Below, piece by piece: positions 25,305 through 38,634 of a stretch of 64,000 nucleotides of DNA. Each line of letters starts with the position of its first letter. Position 1 is the stretch's first letter. The stretch is from Macrotis lagotis (Eukaryota; Chordata; Mammalia; Peramelemorphia; Peramelidae): contig NC_133665.1 of the NCBI RefSeq assembly GCF_037893015.1, positions 194,986,146 to 195,050,145 of the forward strand, in the 5' to 3' direction. Position numbers and translations under genes: made by a program. Under the pieces are notes generated by a model. The model saw nothing but the letters and a program-made list of their open reading frames with translations. It was not told the DNA's origin and did not search any database.

Positions 25305-28300
25305 TTCCTGTGTGTGTTTACATGAGCATGAATGTGCATGTGTGTGTTTGTGCGTGTATTTACATGAGTGAGAGTGTATGTGTGTGTTTACGTGAGTGTG
25401 TGTGTGTGAGTGCAAGCATATGTATACACACACCTTGGTGGTTGTGCAGCAGAGGAATAAAGCTCTTGTATCAGCTTTCCGAGTTCCAATTTCCTATAAA
25501 TCCTTGAATCCAGATCTTTGCTCTCCCCCAAGCTGTGAGGCCAAATGAAGCCAGTGGTGTTTAATTCAGGGAACTTCTGAAAAATGAATATGTCCTCCCA
25601 GCTCTGAGCTGCAAAGGGCTGGTGGGAGGCTCCTTATCTGAGTCCCCTTCTGGTACAGAGGGGGAGGGGTGGGCCTGAGGCAGGATTGGGGGCCAGTCTC
25701 TCTCAGCCCACATCTGGGACCCAAAGCAAGGTGCCTTAGCAGGACCTCACAGGTAGAGTGGTTAGGACTAAAGCAGAGTCTTGGTGAGATGGAAGATGAC
25801 TGGTAGGTCAGTGTCTTTGTAGTGGCTCACCCCAAGGTAGCACAGAGAATGGGAATGCTTTATACCTTCCCTCCCCTCCACAACAGATTTTTGAGGTGAG
25901 TTCTTTTGGAGGGGCTCCCTCCCAATTCCTTAGCATCCAAGGAACACCTATTAGTTCTCATCAGCAAGAAAGTAGGTGATTTGTGTCTTGCCTTTGCATC
26001 CCTAGAACCCCTGGGCCTGATTTCTTGCCCCCTGAGATCCCCCTTGGAGAGCTGCATCCATGACAGATTCTTCCTAGGAAAGGGCCGCCTATTTTCCAGT
26101 CACCCCAAATATTCATTTTCAACCCAAGTAGAAAGAGCTTGGGAGGCAGGAAGCTGGCCTGGAATCTAGGCTTGAGCACCTTGGATTTGGGCAAATTGTG
26201 TCATCTCTAGAACTTCAGAGGGAGCCCCAGGGTCCTCATCGAGAAAATATTTGGTGCCTATGTTGGATCTGGTCCATAACCCAAGCCTCCCTCTGTCTAG
26301 GCTGTGGTGCCACCAGAGAGGCCTGTGTCTAGGGGGTAGGGAAGGACCTCTATCCGAAGGATGCCCTGTGGATGTCCAAGCTCCTTGCTGACTGTATACA
26401 ATCTCCCCCCCCACCCCGCCCCGCCACCATGGCCCTCTCAGTCTTTCCCTCCACCCCAGGTCTGGGCCAAAGCCTCCCTTACACCTCCTTGTAAATGTTC
26501 CATTGGGGCTCAGCAGATAATAATAACAGGCAAATGAAGCAAGGCAAGCCTGGGCCAGAGTGCAGTCGTGAATTATCCCAGATCGCAGGGCCCAGGGAGG
26601 ACATTTTTTAATGAGTCCTCCTGATGGCCCAAGTGAAATGGGTGGTTTGATGGAGTCCAGATCAGGGTGGGGAAGGATCTTTCTGGGTCCAGCCTGAAGG
26701 TGAAGGCTCCTTGTCAGTAAAGAACCCTTGCAGTTTCTGTGTGGCCTCTAAGCTGGGGGCCTCAGGTGGCAAGCCCTGCTGTGCTCTTGGGAGGTAGAAG
26801 GAGGAGCTGGAGCTGGTTTGGATGACTCTGGGACCCCTGAGGCTGAGCTGTGAGTAGGTGGATGTGCAGGGTCTCACAGTGGGGGCAGAGCTCTTGACTA
26901 TGTCCCTGCAGTGGAGAGTCTATCTTCTGTACACAACCACAGAAGAGGCTCCAGCATTGGTGATGGGGCCAGTTCATGGGGGTGATGCAGGCCTGGGGTC
27001 TAGCCTGTACAGGGATATATGACCCCCAGAATGCTTCTTCATAGTCTGAGGCCAGGGGGCTACTCCCCACCTGCCTCCCAGGCTCAGTTGTGGGTTGGGC
27101 GGAAAGCTCTATTTCAATCCTTCCCCCAGAATCTCTCACAGAGGAAGAACAAATCCTTCACTTTGTTTCTAGATCAATGGATCTCTAAGGTCAGAGTCAT
27201 CAGGGTTGTCTTCCATAGGGGCTACAAAAGGAAGCAAAGAGTCCACAGGGTCCCCCACAAGCCAGGCCAGGCCAGGCAGATTTCCTGCACAAGGTTCTTG
27301 GAGCCCTATGTCCTGGCTCTGCTGAAAGATCCAGGAGTTCCCTGGTCCCTTGAGGATCTAAGACATCCTTCCTTGTCTGCTGTTAAAATTCCTACCAATG
27401 ACTGAACAAATTGTGGTAAAAGAATGTGATGGAATACTATCATTCTGTAAGAAACCATGTGTGAGCAGCTGGACTTTAGAGAAGCCCGGAAAGATTTGCA
27501 TGAACTGATGCTAAGTGAAGTAAGCAGAACCAAGAGAACATTGTACACAGTAACAACACCATAGTCAGTTGACCAACTCTGAAGGCCACAGCTCTTCACA
27601 GCAGGTCAGTGATCAAGGCCGATCCTGAAAGAACTGCTAAGGACAATGCCATCCACATCCAGAGAAAAAACCATGGAGTCGGAATGCAGAGCAAAGCTGA
27701 CTATGGGCACGTTTGAAAACTTCTTTTATATTTTTCTTTCTCTTTTTTTTTTCCTTCTTAGTTCTGATTCCTCTTACACAACATGACCGATAGGGAAATA
27801 TGCTAAACACCATTATACATGCACAGCCTCTAGCAGATTGCTCACTGTCATGGGGAGGACAGAGGGAGAAAAATGTGGAGCTCAAAGTCTTGTAAATGGA
27901 TGAATCTTGGCAACTACCTTTGTATGGCATTTGGAAAAGTAAAAGAAATAATTAAATTAAATTAAATTTTTAAAAAAGCTCCCCCAGCCTGACCTCAGCT
28001 CCCTCTACACTAATAATAATGATACTAATAATAGCAGCTAACCTACTGTCCATTAGGCCATGTGCTCAGCACTTTACAGTTATGATCTAATTTCAACCTT
28101 ACAACACTTCTGGGAAGTACATGCTATTATTATTCCCATTTTACAGATGAGGAAATTGAGGCAATCAGGGATGAAGTGATTTGTCCAGGGTTACACAGCT
28201 AGGGAGTGTCTGAGTATGGATTTGAACTCATGTCTTTCTGATGTAAGGGCTTGCACTTAGGTGCCCCTTAGATCTGGCAGGGATCTCAAATGCCAGTGAA

Positions 28301-31300
28301 TTCAACTCCCCAACAGATAGGGAAACAGAGACACACTGAGGTTAAATGCCTTGCCCAGGTCATTGTGGCTGCAGTAAGTTCAATATTCTCATGATTCATC
28401 ACAGTGAAGGCTAACCTGAATTCCTCAAGCTGAGTACCAGGGAGAAGTAAAACTGGAAGTGACATCCTGGTGAGGCTGCCTATAGCTTTCTTCACTCTCC
28501 TTGAGACCACATTTCAAGCACTGCACTAGGTGGTGCCATAGTGAAAACCGCACTGAACCAGGAAGATCTGAGTTCAAATTCTGATAGTCACTCATTAGCT
28601 GTATGGTTAACCACCCTGTCTACCTCAGTTTCCTCAGCCCCTTCTTCCCAGGGTTTTTGTGAGGGTCGAGTGAGATAGTATTGGCAAACACTTTGTCCAG
28701 TGCAGAGTGAGCACATAGTGAGAACTTCAAAAAAGGTCTTCTTCCTCCTTCCTTTCAACTCACATTTCTAAAACCATCCTAAGGTCTCACCTTAACTGAG
28801 CCTGTGACTTTATGGAGTGGAGGTCTCCAAATGTTTCTCCCAAGAGCCTTCCCCATCCTTAAGTTCACTCTTCCCATTTCTTTCTCCTTGCTCTGAAAGA
28901 CTCTCTCTTAAATTTGACTCTACACCATCATCATTGAAGCAGAAGGCAGGAACTGGCCTCATTCTGTGACTCTTCCTCAAACTGGGGCCAACCCTGATTC
29001 TGGAATTGTAGAATTCAGGAATAGAAAGGACCTGAGAGATCATCTGGTTCCTCACTTTACACATGAGACTTCATGATCTAGGGAAGGGAAATGACCTGCC
29101 CATGATCACTGAGCAACCCTTAAGTAACTGAGCTGGGGTTCAGACAGAGGTTCCCAGAATCTCCATTCATGGTTTTCCTCCAGCACACCATGATGTCACC
29201 CCCACCCCCAACACTCCAGTTCTCTATGTGGCCTGGACAGATGACAAGAGAGATTATACCCCTGCAGAAGACACAGGGTCAACGTTTCTAGGGATTTCTG
29301 TGAAAGGAAAAAAGGGAACATATTTTCCATCATACCAGCTCCTTGTCATGGAAGATTGATTAAAAATAACCCTTTTGAGCCCCCTCCTTCCCCAGGTCAC
29401 ATTAGAATGGCTCTGGGATCCCTGGCACGACTCCAGGCTTTCTGGGAAAGTGGAAGCTCAGGGTGTTGGTTAGTATCATCAGCTTTGCTGAGATCATGAA
29501 GGATACCCCAAGGAGCCATTAAAAAAGTGAAGCCCCCTGGAACCCAAGCATCCCTACTTTCATGATCACTTCTCCAGCCCCTGCCTCCCTTAAAAACATT
29601 AATGGTATTCCTTGTTTATAAAAGCCTCTGTTAGTCTTTCCTATTTCGGGTCCTGACTGCTAGTGGAAAAATTTGCTCTGCTTTCTTCCATCCCTCAACC
29701 TCATTGGCTTTTAAAAATAGCAGGAGACTGACTGGCTCAGGCTATTATTTGGAGTCCATAGCCTTTCACCTTGAGGCCACTGGTTCCAATCTCGCTCTTT
29801 GTTGACTGTGGGATTTGTGTGTTATGGACTCCAGAGGAGAGAGTGCCACTTGGTGACATCCCTCAATAAGACTAGGTGGCTACCCTGTTTGGAAGGCAAC
29901 TGCATTTCAGGTTGCTTTCCCTGTCTCTTCCTGTCCTTGAGCAGGTCCTCCATGCTCAGAGTCCACCTCTCACCTGTTGACAAGCGGGAGTCTTAAAGAA
30001 GACAAGGCTGGGAGTACTCGGGTTCAGGTGAGTGGATTTTGGAGCCTACCCTAAGACCCTAAGGTCTGGACTGAGCACAGCTGCTCAGTTCTCTCCCTGG
30101 GCTCTTCCCAAGTCCTTTTTCTTGGAGTCTGGTTCCAATCCCAATGACTCCCTTGACCCTTGTGAACTGCCTCTGTCATTCCTTTAGCTCAGCTATAGTT
30201 CTCCCACCAACTTGGTTCTCTACAAAGACTCCTGGGATCTGCTTTGGGTTGGTGCCATGGCCCCCATCGTGTCTCCATTCCCTTTCCTCTATTTGCATGA
30301 TGAACGAGGCCAACCTCTCAGCACAGACAAGCGTCCCCTGCCTCTCAGCAGCTCAAGCCTGTGACTGATCTGGGTTGTGAATCACCAAGTCAGGAGTATG
30401 ACAGGCCCTCTGATGCCTGGTTATGCTGCTTGTCTGATCCCTCAAGCCTGATCACAGGGATTTGATTCTGAGTCCTCCCTCCCAACTGATTTTTCTAGTT
30501 TTATTTGAGATTTGGGCAATCTCATCATGGACTGTGAAAAAAAATAGCTCTTTGGTGGCCTTCTCCCCACATACTTCTACTCTTATTACTCTAGTGAAGT
30601 AAACAAGAGGACAAGAATCAGTTGATTTGCGTTCAAATCCTGAAAATAATGGGCATACCACCTGACCTCTCTAGATCCATAAATGGAAAGAAAGTCTGCC
30701 TCACAGGAGGGTTTTTGTTTTGTTTATCTTTAGGACTCAACACATGTGAAGTGCCCATAGATAATCTGACCCGTGCTGACATTATATGAAGATGCCGTTG
30801 AAGGCTTCCCTGTCCACAGTCCTGAGAGGGGATCTCACTCATTGTCTTCCAAGGCAGGTTTGTGTGGGCAGAAAGTTTTCCCTTCTGCTGAGTCCAAATC
30901 CATCTCCCTGTAACTTCTATTCATTTATTCATCAGATGTGAAGGCAACGACTGTCACTGGTAGCGGGTCATAGGTTTGGAGTTGCAGAAGGCAAGGTGGA
31001 AAAAATAGTGGAAAAACCCCAAACCCAAAACAAAACAAATAACTCTCCATTTCTCAGATTTCCTGTAAGGAAAACCTCAAGTCAAGGTGACCAGGAGAAG
31101 AGAGGGCGAGAAGGAACATCCATCAAGGACCAAGGGGGGAGAGGAAGAGCTGATTGGTAGGGAGAGTGGAAGGAAGACCCAGGCAGCCTTCAGAAAGGGG
31201 AGATTTACCAGGCTCACCTTCAGGCTCAGACCTTTGGGGAAGTTCCCGTAGGTGCTGTCTTGTCCAAGGAGAAAAAGTTGATCTATGGCTAAATCTGAAG

Positions 31301-34300
31301 TTTTCTAGAAAATGGCTTGTGTGGCTAGAAAAGGCTAAGAGTAGCTGCTTCTGAGGTCATGAGCCAGGGGCCCCCAGCCACATGGTTGTCCAAGCGTGCC
31401 TTGCCTTTTTTCTTCAGCAGCCATAGATGAGGAGACTTCCCTCTCCTCCTGACTCTGGGCTCTGGGATTTGTTGCTGGTGGCCTCCCACATGCCCCTTTC
31501 TTGGTGGCCCAGGAGTCCTTCCTTGGGTGATGGTTGCTCCTCATTTTCAGTAATGAAGACATGAACCATGTCTCAGTCCCTCAGGAGCATCTCTGGGCAA
31601 AGTCCAAATCCTGGACTTTCAGAGTCACAAGGGATCATGGGAGTTATTAAGGTCAATCCCCTCATTTTACAGGGGACGGTACTGAGGTGCAGAGAAGGGA
31701 ATGCATTTACCCAAGGTCACACAGTCTAGTAAAGAAACTAGGGAACAAGCAGGTTGCCACACCAAACAATGATGCACGAATTCTGCAGTAACACTAAAGG
31801 CCCATTGTACTTAGGAAGAATACCAATGGGGATGAAAATGGCAGTAGGGCAGACTCACATATTTCACAGAATCATTGAATCTTGGAGGTGGAAACAGTGG
31901 TGAGCTGAACTGAACACAGCTGTTCAGTTCTCTCCCTAGGCTCTTCCCAAGCCCTTATTCTTGGGGTCTGATTCCAATCCCAGTGACTCCCTTGACCCTT
32001 GTGTGCCTCTGTCATTGCTTTAGCTCAGCTATAGTTCTCCCACCAACTTGGTTCTCTAAGTTTACCAACTGACTTTCCTAAACATGTCCATCCAGCAAAT
32101 TTTTAAGTATAATGTGCTCCATTAACATTTTTACTGCCACTTTCTTAAATCAACAGCAACAAAATAGAATGAGCCCTTATCTGGAGCATTTGCCAGTTTC
32201 TAAAGTGTAAAATGGCCCCACTGAAAATTTAACAACGAGGGCTGGAGAGCCTTTCTGAGCTGGCTCCAGCTTTCTGCTTGATTTCTTCCTTAAGGATTAT
32301 ACCTTAAACCTCATTCTGGCTGTCACTGATTGACCAACAGTAGGCCCCAGGACAAGCCCCACTTGGTCAGTTTTTGGTCCTGATTGGCTAAAAAGCAATC
32401 ATTTCTGTTTTGACCAGAAACCCTAAGAATCTTCTCTCACAATGAATTTTTTTAAGACTTGGTTAAAAAGACCATTCTTTGCCTCATTTTTACCCTAGCC
32501 TTAATCACTGCATAGTTTTTGTCTCAGTCAGACTGAGACCTGTTAAAGACCTTAACTTAAAAAGGTCAAGGTCTCCCACTGCATTGGGGTCGTCTTGACC
32601 TACTATCTGGCCTCTGGAACCAGATGGCTCTCCAGGAGAGAGTGAAGCTGGTGACTTTGCACGTCTTTACCTCACTTACTTCATTTGCATGGCATGACAT
32701 CACCTCCCTGATATCATTGTCCTCTTCAAGAACAAAGAACAAACAAGTTCTTGGCTCACAGACTTCCTTCTCCCACATCCTCAGTGACTTTTAAATCAGT
32801 GCTGATCACCCTTCTAATGGGATGACCCTCTTGGATCCTCTGCTTCCCAAGTTCCTCTGGTCTCCTCTCCAGTCCTCCTTACTATCATTTCCACCTCACC
32901 CAAATTCCAGACTATGAGATGCACATGAGAACATCCTCTCCCATCTCTTCCTCTTTTCCTCATGACCATCCTGGGAATTGTGAGCTCTTGGGTTCTCTTG
33001 CTTTGATGAGAGAACCACTGAGTTTAAATCTAGAAAGGGAAATGAGTGATCATCTAATCTTATTCCCTTAGTTTATGAATGAGGAAACTGAGACCCAGAA
33101 GAGGGGGAATGGTTGGCCTCACACAGGTAACAAGATCCAGACCCGGGTTCTCCACCTTCAAATCAATGCCTTTGACACATCTTCCTATGTCTTCCCATAA
33201 TTCCCTTTTCTCTTGGCCTGCCATTCCTCCTATTTTGCCCATTTCCAGCCCTGGAAAAGCAAGACTATCTGCTTTCTTCAATGCTACTCCAGGCTGAGTC
33301 AGGGGAAGGATCTGGGGAGTATCACAGAACTGTGATACAGGACCTTAGGTCACAGAATCAGCCTCTTTAGTGCCCCTGTATAGGCCCTTCAAGGGCACTG
33401 AGCCTGAATGTCCCTGCCAAGGATTTCTTCTCTACTCTCCCAGTCAGCTGACTGCCCAATCTCTGATAGAAGACCCTCAGGAAAGGTGACACTCCGCAGA
33501 TGAAGACCTCAAGTATCTTTATGTCTCATCATCCCTTCCCACTCCCTTTGTCTTCTAGAGGTGTGCCAAGACTCTGGAATTCAAATGAGAAAGTTGCTGT
33601 TGAGAGGGAGGAGATCTCCTTGTCTTCAGACTTCATTTCTGATTTAGTCTGTGATCACCCTTATCAAAAACACTTTAAGAACTTAATGCCAGCTGCTTCT
33701 TTGATTGGGACAAACACTGAATCCTGAACTCCAGACAATACAAGATATTTAAATTTGGGTTGAAGCGACTCTTTATCAGCTGTGCTGTTCATCTTGAACC
33801 TTTACCCAACACTACTCGATTATTTGGGATCCAAAACTGAGCATTCTTCAGTTCTATCCTTTATTTTATTTTTGTACGTATTCCATTAAATTCAGCTAAA
33901 TTGGTAACATGGAGTCAGGGAAAGAGCAATGTGGGGTCTGGGTGACATAGGGACCAGGTGACATGGGGACTAGATACCAGGGTGGCATGGGAAAAGAGTG
34001 AGATGGGGGTAGATCAACATGGGACCGGGTGACATAGGGACCAGGTAATATTGGGAGAGAGCAACATGGGAACTAGGGACATAGCAACCAAGTGACATGG
34101 AAACCAGGTACCAGGGTGGCATGAGGACAAGGTAACATGGATACAGAGTTCCAGGGTGACATGGGGACAGGAGGTTAGGCTGTTAGGTAACAACAGACGA
34201 GTCAGGCCAGAAATATTATTCTGCTCCTAGGGTCCTGTGAGTTCTGCTCCTAGGGTCCTAAGAATCCTATCTCTTAAGGGAAAATGTTGACTCAGAAAAA

Positions 34301-37300
34301 GAGAAAGGAATGTCTGAAGTGGCAGCCAGGGACCTTCAAGGGTCAGTTGACATGGAAAACTTCCTTCTGTTTGCTTGAGGAGGAGAGTGACATTCAATAT
34401 GCTTGACTCAATTAACACAGTCCTCCCGACTGTTCCTCAGAGGCAACCTGCTAGCCTGAGGATGACTGGTCTCAGTGCTTGTTCTGGGGCCCCTCACTCA
34501 AAGCATTTTCAGGAAGGAGGAGGAAGAGGCTGGGCTAGCTTTCCAGATTTCTTAACATTCAAGGCAGAGTGGCCCTCCCAGAGCATCCAGGCTGGACTAG
34601 GTCAGGATGGCCCCTAACTAGGCTAATGGGCAGGAGACAATGCAAGGCCCAGAGCAGCTGCTGCACACACATCCTCCTCTCTTCCCATTTCCCAGCTTCC
34701 CTTCATTAGACTGGAAGCTCCTTCAGAGAAAGGATTGTTGCTTGCTTGTATTTAGAGTTAAGTAGTGATCCCTGGCAAAGGGCTGGGTGATTCTCCCAAT
34801 CCCATGGGACTTGGTTCTTTCCAGAATGGGAAGAGAGGAAACTGATGCAAGATCTGTGGTGAAAGGCGGGGAAGCTTCTCCACCTCTGGCTTTGGTGGGG
34901 TACATGGGAGGGAACAGGAAGCAGAATATGTCCCATGAAATGGCTTCAAGTACATTCATTCATGTCTTATACTCCCTTCCCACTCTTCTGGGTATGGGTT
35001 ACAGCTCTGGAATTCTACATGAGAGTCATTGTGGGGAGAGAGAGAGAGAGACAGAGAAACAGAGAGAGACAGAGAAGCAGAGACGGACAGAGAAAGATAG
35101 AGACAGAGAAGGCAAAAGAAAATAGACAAAGAGAAATATGGAGAGAGAGACAGAGACAGAGATCAATAGAGACTGAGAGAAAGAGAACAGAACAAAGACA
35201 TGGTGGTCATCCCACGACAGCCCAGGAGACTGGAACAGCAGCAGGTTCTGGCCTCAGCAGTTCCTTTCTGTATGGCCATGAGAGAGATACTTTTCACCTG
35301 AATGGCCACATATATTTTATCATGGGTACCTGTGTACTAGAAGCACAAATGAGAGAGAAACAAGGTGGAAGGAGGAGAGGGGAACCATGAGTAAGCCCTA
35401 CCTCCACCCTACTTTTATTTGTGCATTTTTTCAGTGTGTCCTGGTAAAGAACACACAGACTTGAACTTGCAGTTCCCCCTATCCTTATGTTGCAGGAGGT
35501 CCATTGTTTGTGTCATGAGGGTGCACTGGGAGCCACGCAGGAAAAGAGGACCCTTCCCTGTTCAGGAAAGCTCAACCCCCAGCCCATTGTTATCTATTTA
35601 TCTTCCTATCCATCCATCTATCTCCATAGCTCTCAGATTAGCATCTCAGCCAGAGTAGACTGGGGAGGGTTCAGGAGAAAGAAGGGAGGGTTAGGTCACT
35701 GATTCAAGTCAAGTTTTGCCTTTTTTACCGAAGTCCCTTGTTAGAGACTGTTGTGTGTGTAATATTGTAAATCTCCATCACCTGATGCCCTTGAGCACCA
35801 GAACCACCGGAGTGGAAGAGGATTAGGGACTGGAGGGGATATTTAAGCACCTGTATTTTGGTAAATAAACAGAGACCTTGTTATACAAAGGGAGAACTTA
35901 TCTTCCTTGTCTCCTGCCCCCTCAATGCTAGCCTGGGGAAAGGTAAGGGAGTCCAGAAAGGGGCTCAACAATCCCTGACCACAATTCCCTGTTAACAGAC
36001 AAAGTCATTTGGCTGCAGAGTCAATGAACAACTTGTCTGAATCTGATATTCCAGTGTACCAGGGCCAACATGCAGCCAGGATAATGGTGGTTTTGATGAT
36101 AAGTCATGGATCTTGCTCATCAAAAGAATATAGGCCTGCTTAGACTACTCTAGCTGAGGTCCTAGTCCAAGGACTAAGAGGATGAATGAATGGATGGATA
36201 GCTAGCTAACTGGAGGGAGAGAGAGAGATAGACAGACAGAATCATACATACATACATAGACACATAGACAGGTACATGGATAGATACATAGAAAAATACA
36301 TAGCACATACAGGTAGGTAGATAGAACAGAACAGAGGAGAGGGAAGAATGTAGTTTTCATGCTGGAGCCTGCCTTAGGGTCCATTGTCCAACTCTGTGAG
36401 TGATAAACCTGTTATATAGCCAGAGGTCCCTATCAGTGATGGGATAGCAAAAAGGAAAGACTGATTCCCAAACTGTCAAGACCTGGAGAGTACCCAGATA
36501 TTCTGATTGGACCTCTGAAAGAATCTGTGGCTGAGTCCAGAGGGCCAGTTGCAGCACTAGAGAGATTTACTAATTCTGCACCAGGGAGCTTTGTTGATTC
36601 CCTTTGGAATTGGTTATACCTCCTGGTGTGGTAGCTATCTACATCTAGACTTGAACTGCCCTAGAATGCCAGAGTTTAGACTATGTCTAATCTACGAGTT
36701 GAAGACTTGGAGAAGCTTCACACACTTGGCCAGTGTGGTAGTTGTGAAAATAGACTTCTGATTGTAGTGAGGTGGACTCCATTATGCCTTCCTCACATGA
36801 CCAGGGCTTAATGAAATCCACTGGACCGCAAGGATACAGCATTGTCATGTTGGGGTTTGGATAAAGTTGTACAGGACTGTGCCCTTTAGATTAAGAGAGA
36901 GAGAGGGGTGGAGTTGTCACCAGTTCTCTGAGGGCCAGAGAGTTTGAATTCTTGACTGGTGTGGACCGATGGGTGAACATGACTCTCCAGAAGCTAGTTC
37001 TCTTGGTGATTGGAGCAGGAGACTCTCTACTCCGATTTTCTCCTCTGATGGAGTACCCTGGGCTGTATCTAGTTGGGGTCAACAGTGACATCTGGTGGGC
37101 AAAAGAGTATGCTGGGAAGCCATCCTAGTGGCTCCATTTTAAGATAGAAATAATTCATTCTTTTAGCTGAATTTTCAGTCCCTGTCCTCAGGCTCACAGA
37201 AGGGGCTTTGTTCCCCATAGGAGTGAAGAGGAAACTAAAACAGGAGGCCGGGGGTTCTACACACATAGGCTGAAGGGCAGTTTGAGGGAGGCTGGCAGAG

Positions 37301-37748
37301 GCTCACTGCAGGGGACACGGGGCAGAGGAATCACAGCTCTGTTCCATATTGGGCTGGCAGATTGGAAGTCCCCTCTGTTCCAGAATGGTTGGTTGCCCCT
37401 CTTTCTCCTGTTTCTAGGGCTTTGTGCCATCTATTTTTACACATCTCCAGGGACTCTGGCTCCCCAAGAGAGGGTAGACAGTTTCCTCTAGACGCTGCTG
37501 CTGAATCCACATAGAACTCATGGTTTTTCCTCAATATTTTGCCTCTGTTTTTCCCTTTTGACCATCACAATACTCTCAGCCCCTGCATCCTCTGATCCTT
37601 TGATGCCTGTTGACTGTTACTATGTCAGTCAAACTTGCATTCCTTCCCTTTTGGCTTGTCTCCAGGAGAGCCACCCCAAGTTTGGGCACTTCTAGATACA
37701 GTCTATTTTATGGGAGGCTGGATTCTGAGGCCTCTCTTCTTTGTCATG

Positions 37749-37789
<41 letters not shown>

Positions 37790-38588
37790 GGAAAAGGAGG
37801 GGCATCAAGTCACCATGGATGTATGCCCCATTGAGATATGGAAGGGACTTCTTAGGGGGTGATGAACAGTCTGACAAAGGCTGAATGAACCCAGGGCATG
37901 ACTACTGTAGTGGGGATACAGGCTGAACTAGATGATCTCTGAGATCTTTCCTCACTCTGGCACGTGGGTAATTCTGCAAGCCTGGGCTCAAGAGACACTG
38001 GGGCTTCTCTAACTCACTCTTTGACATTGTGGGCAGATTTATGTTAATAATTTTCATCTCAGCATAAAATTTCTGGTCTCTTTTAGCCTCATTACTTTTT
38101 TTTGTTTGTTTGTTTTTTTGCAAGGCAATGGGGTTAAGTGGCTTTCCCAAGGCCACGCAGCTAGGTAATTATTAAGTGTCTGAGACCAGATTTGAACCCA
38201 GGTCCTCCTGACTCCAGGGCCGGTGCTCTATCCACTGCGCCACCTAGCCACCCCAGCCTCATTACTTAATGCTTATTCATCATTTTCAATGAGTGTCTTA
38301 GACAGGGTAAACCTCTGATTAGAAAAGGTAGTATCAAATCTAGCCAAACAAGAATGATTTGCGCCCTTCCGATCTGCCAGGTTGGAGGGAAGCTTTAGGA
38401 TCCAAAGAAAAACAAAAGTAGCCGGCTGACAGCTGGCTTCCCCAGAGTCCTGCAAGGTTCTCAAAGTACTTTATGGGAGGTAAACTCAAAAATGAGCCTT
38501 GTCTTCAAGGAGGCCACATTCTAATGAGGAGGGAGCCTGCCATGCAGACTCACAGGTTCTGGTCCTCAAGCCCATCTCTATTAACGAA

Positions 38589-38634
<46 letters not shown>

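Noticed and set aside
36360..37100. Possible remains of a longer endogenous retroviral unit right of the solo LTR
   Set aside because: No second LTR, primer-binding site or recognisable protein motif is visible; the paralogous site comparison supports a solo LTR.
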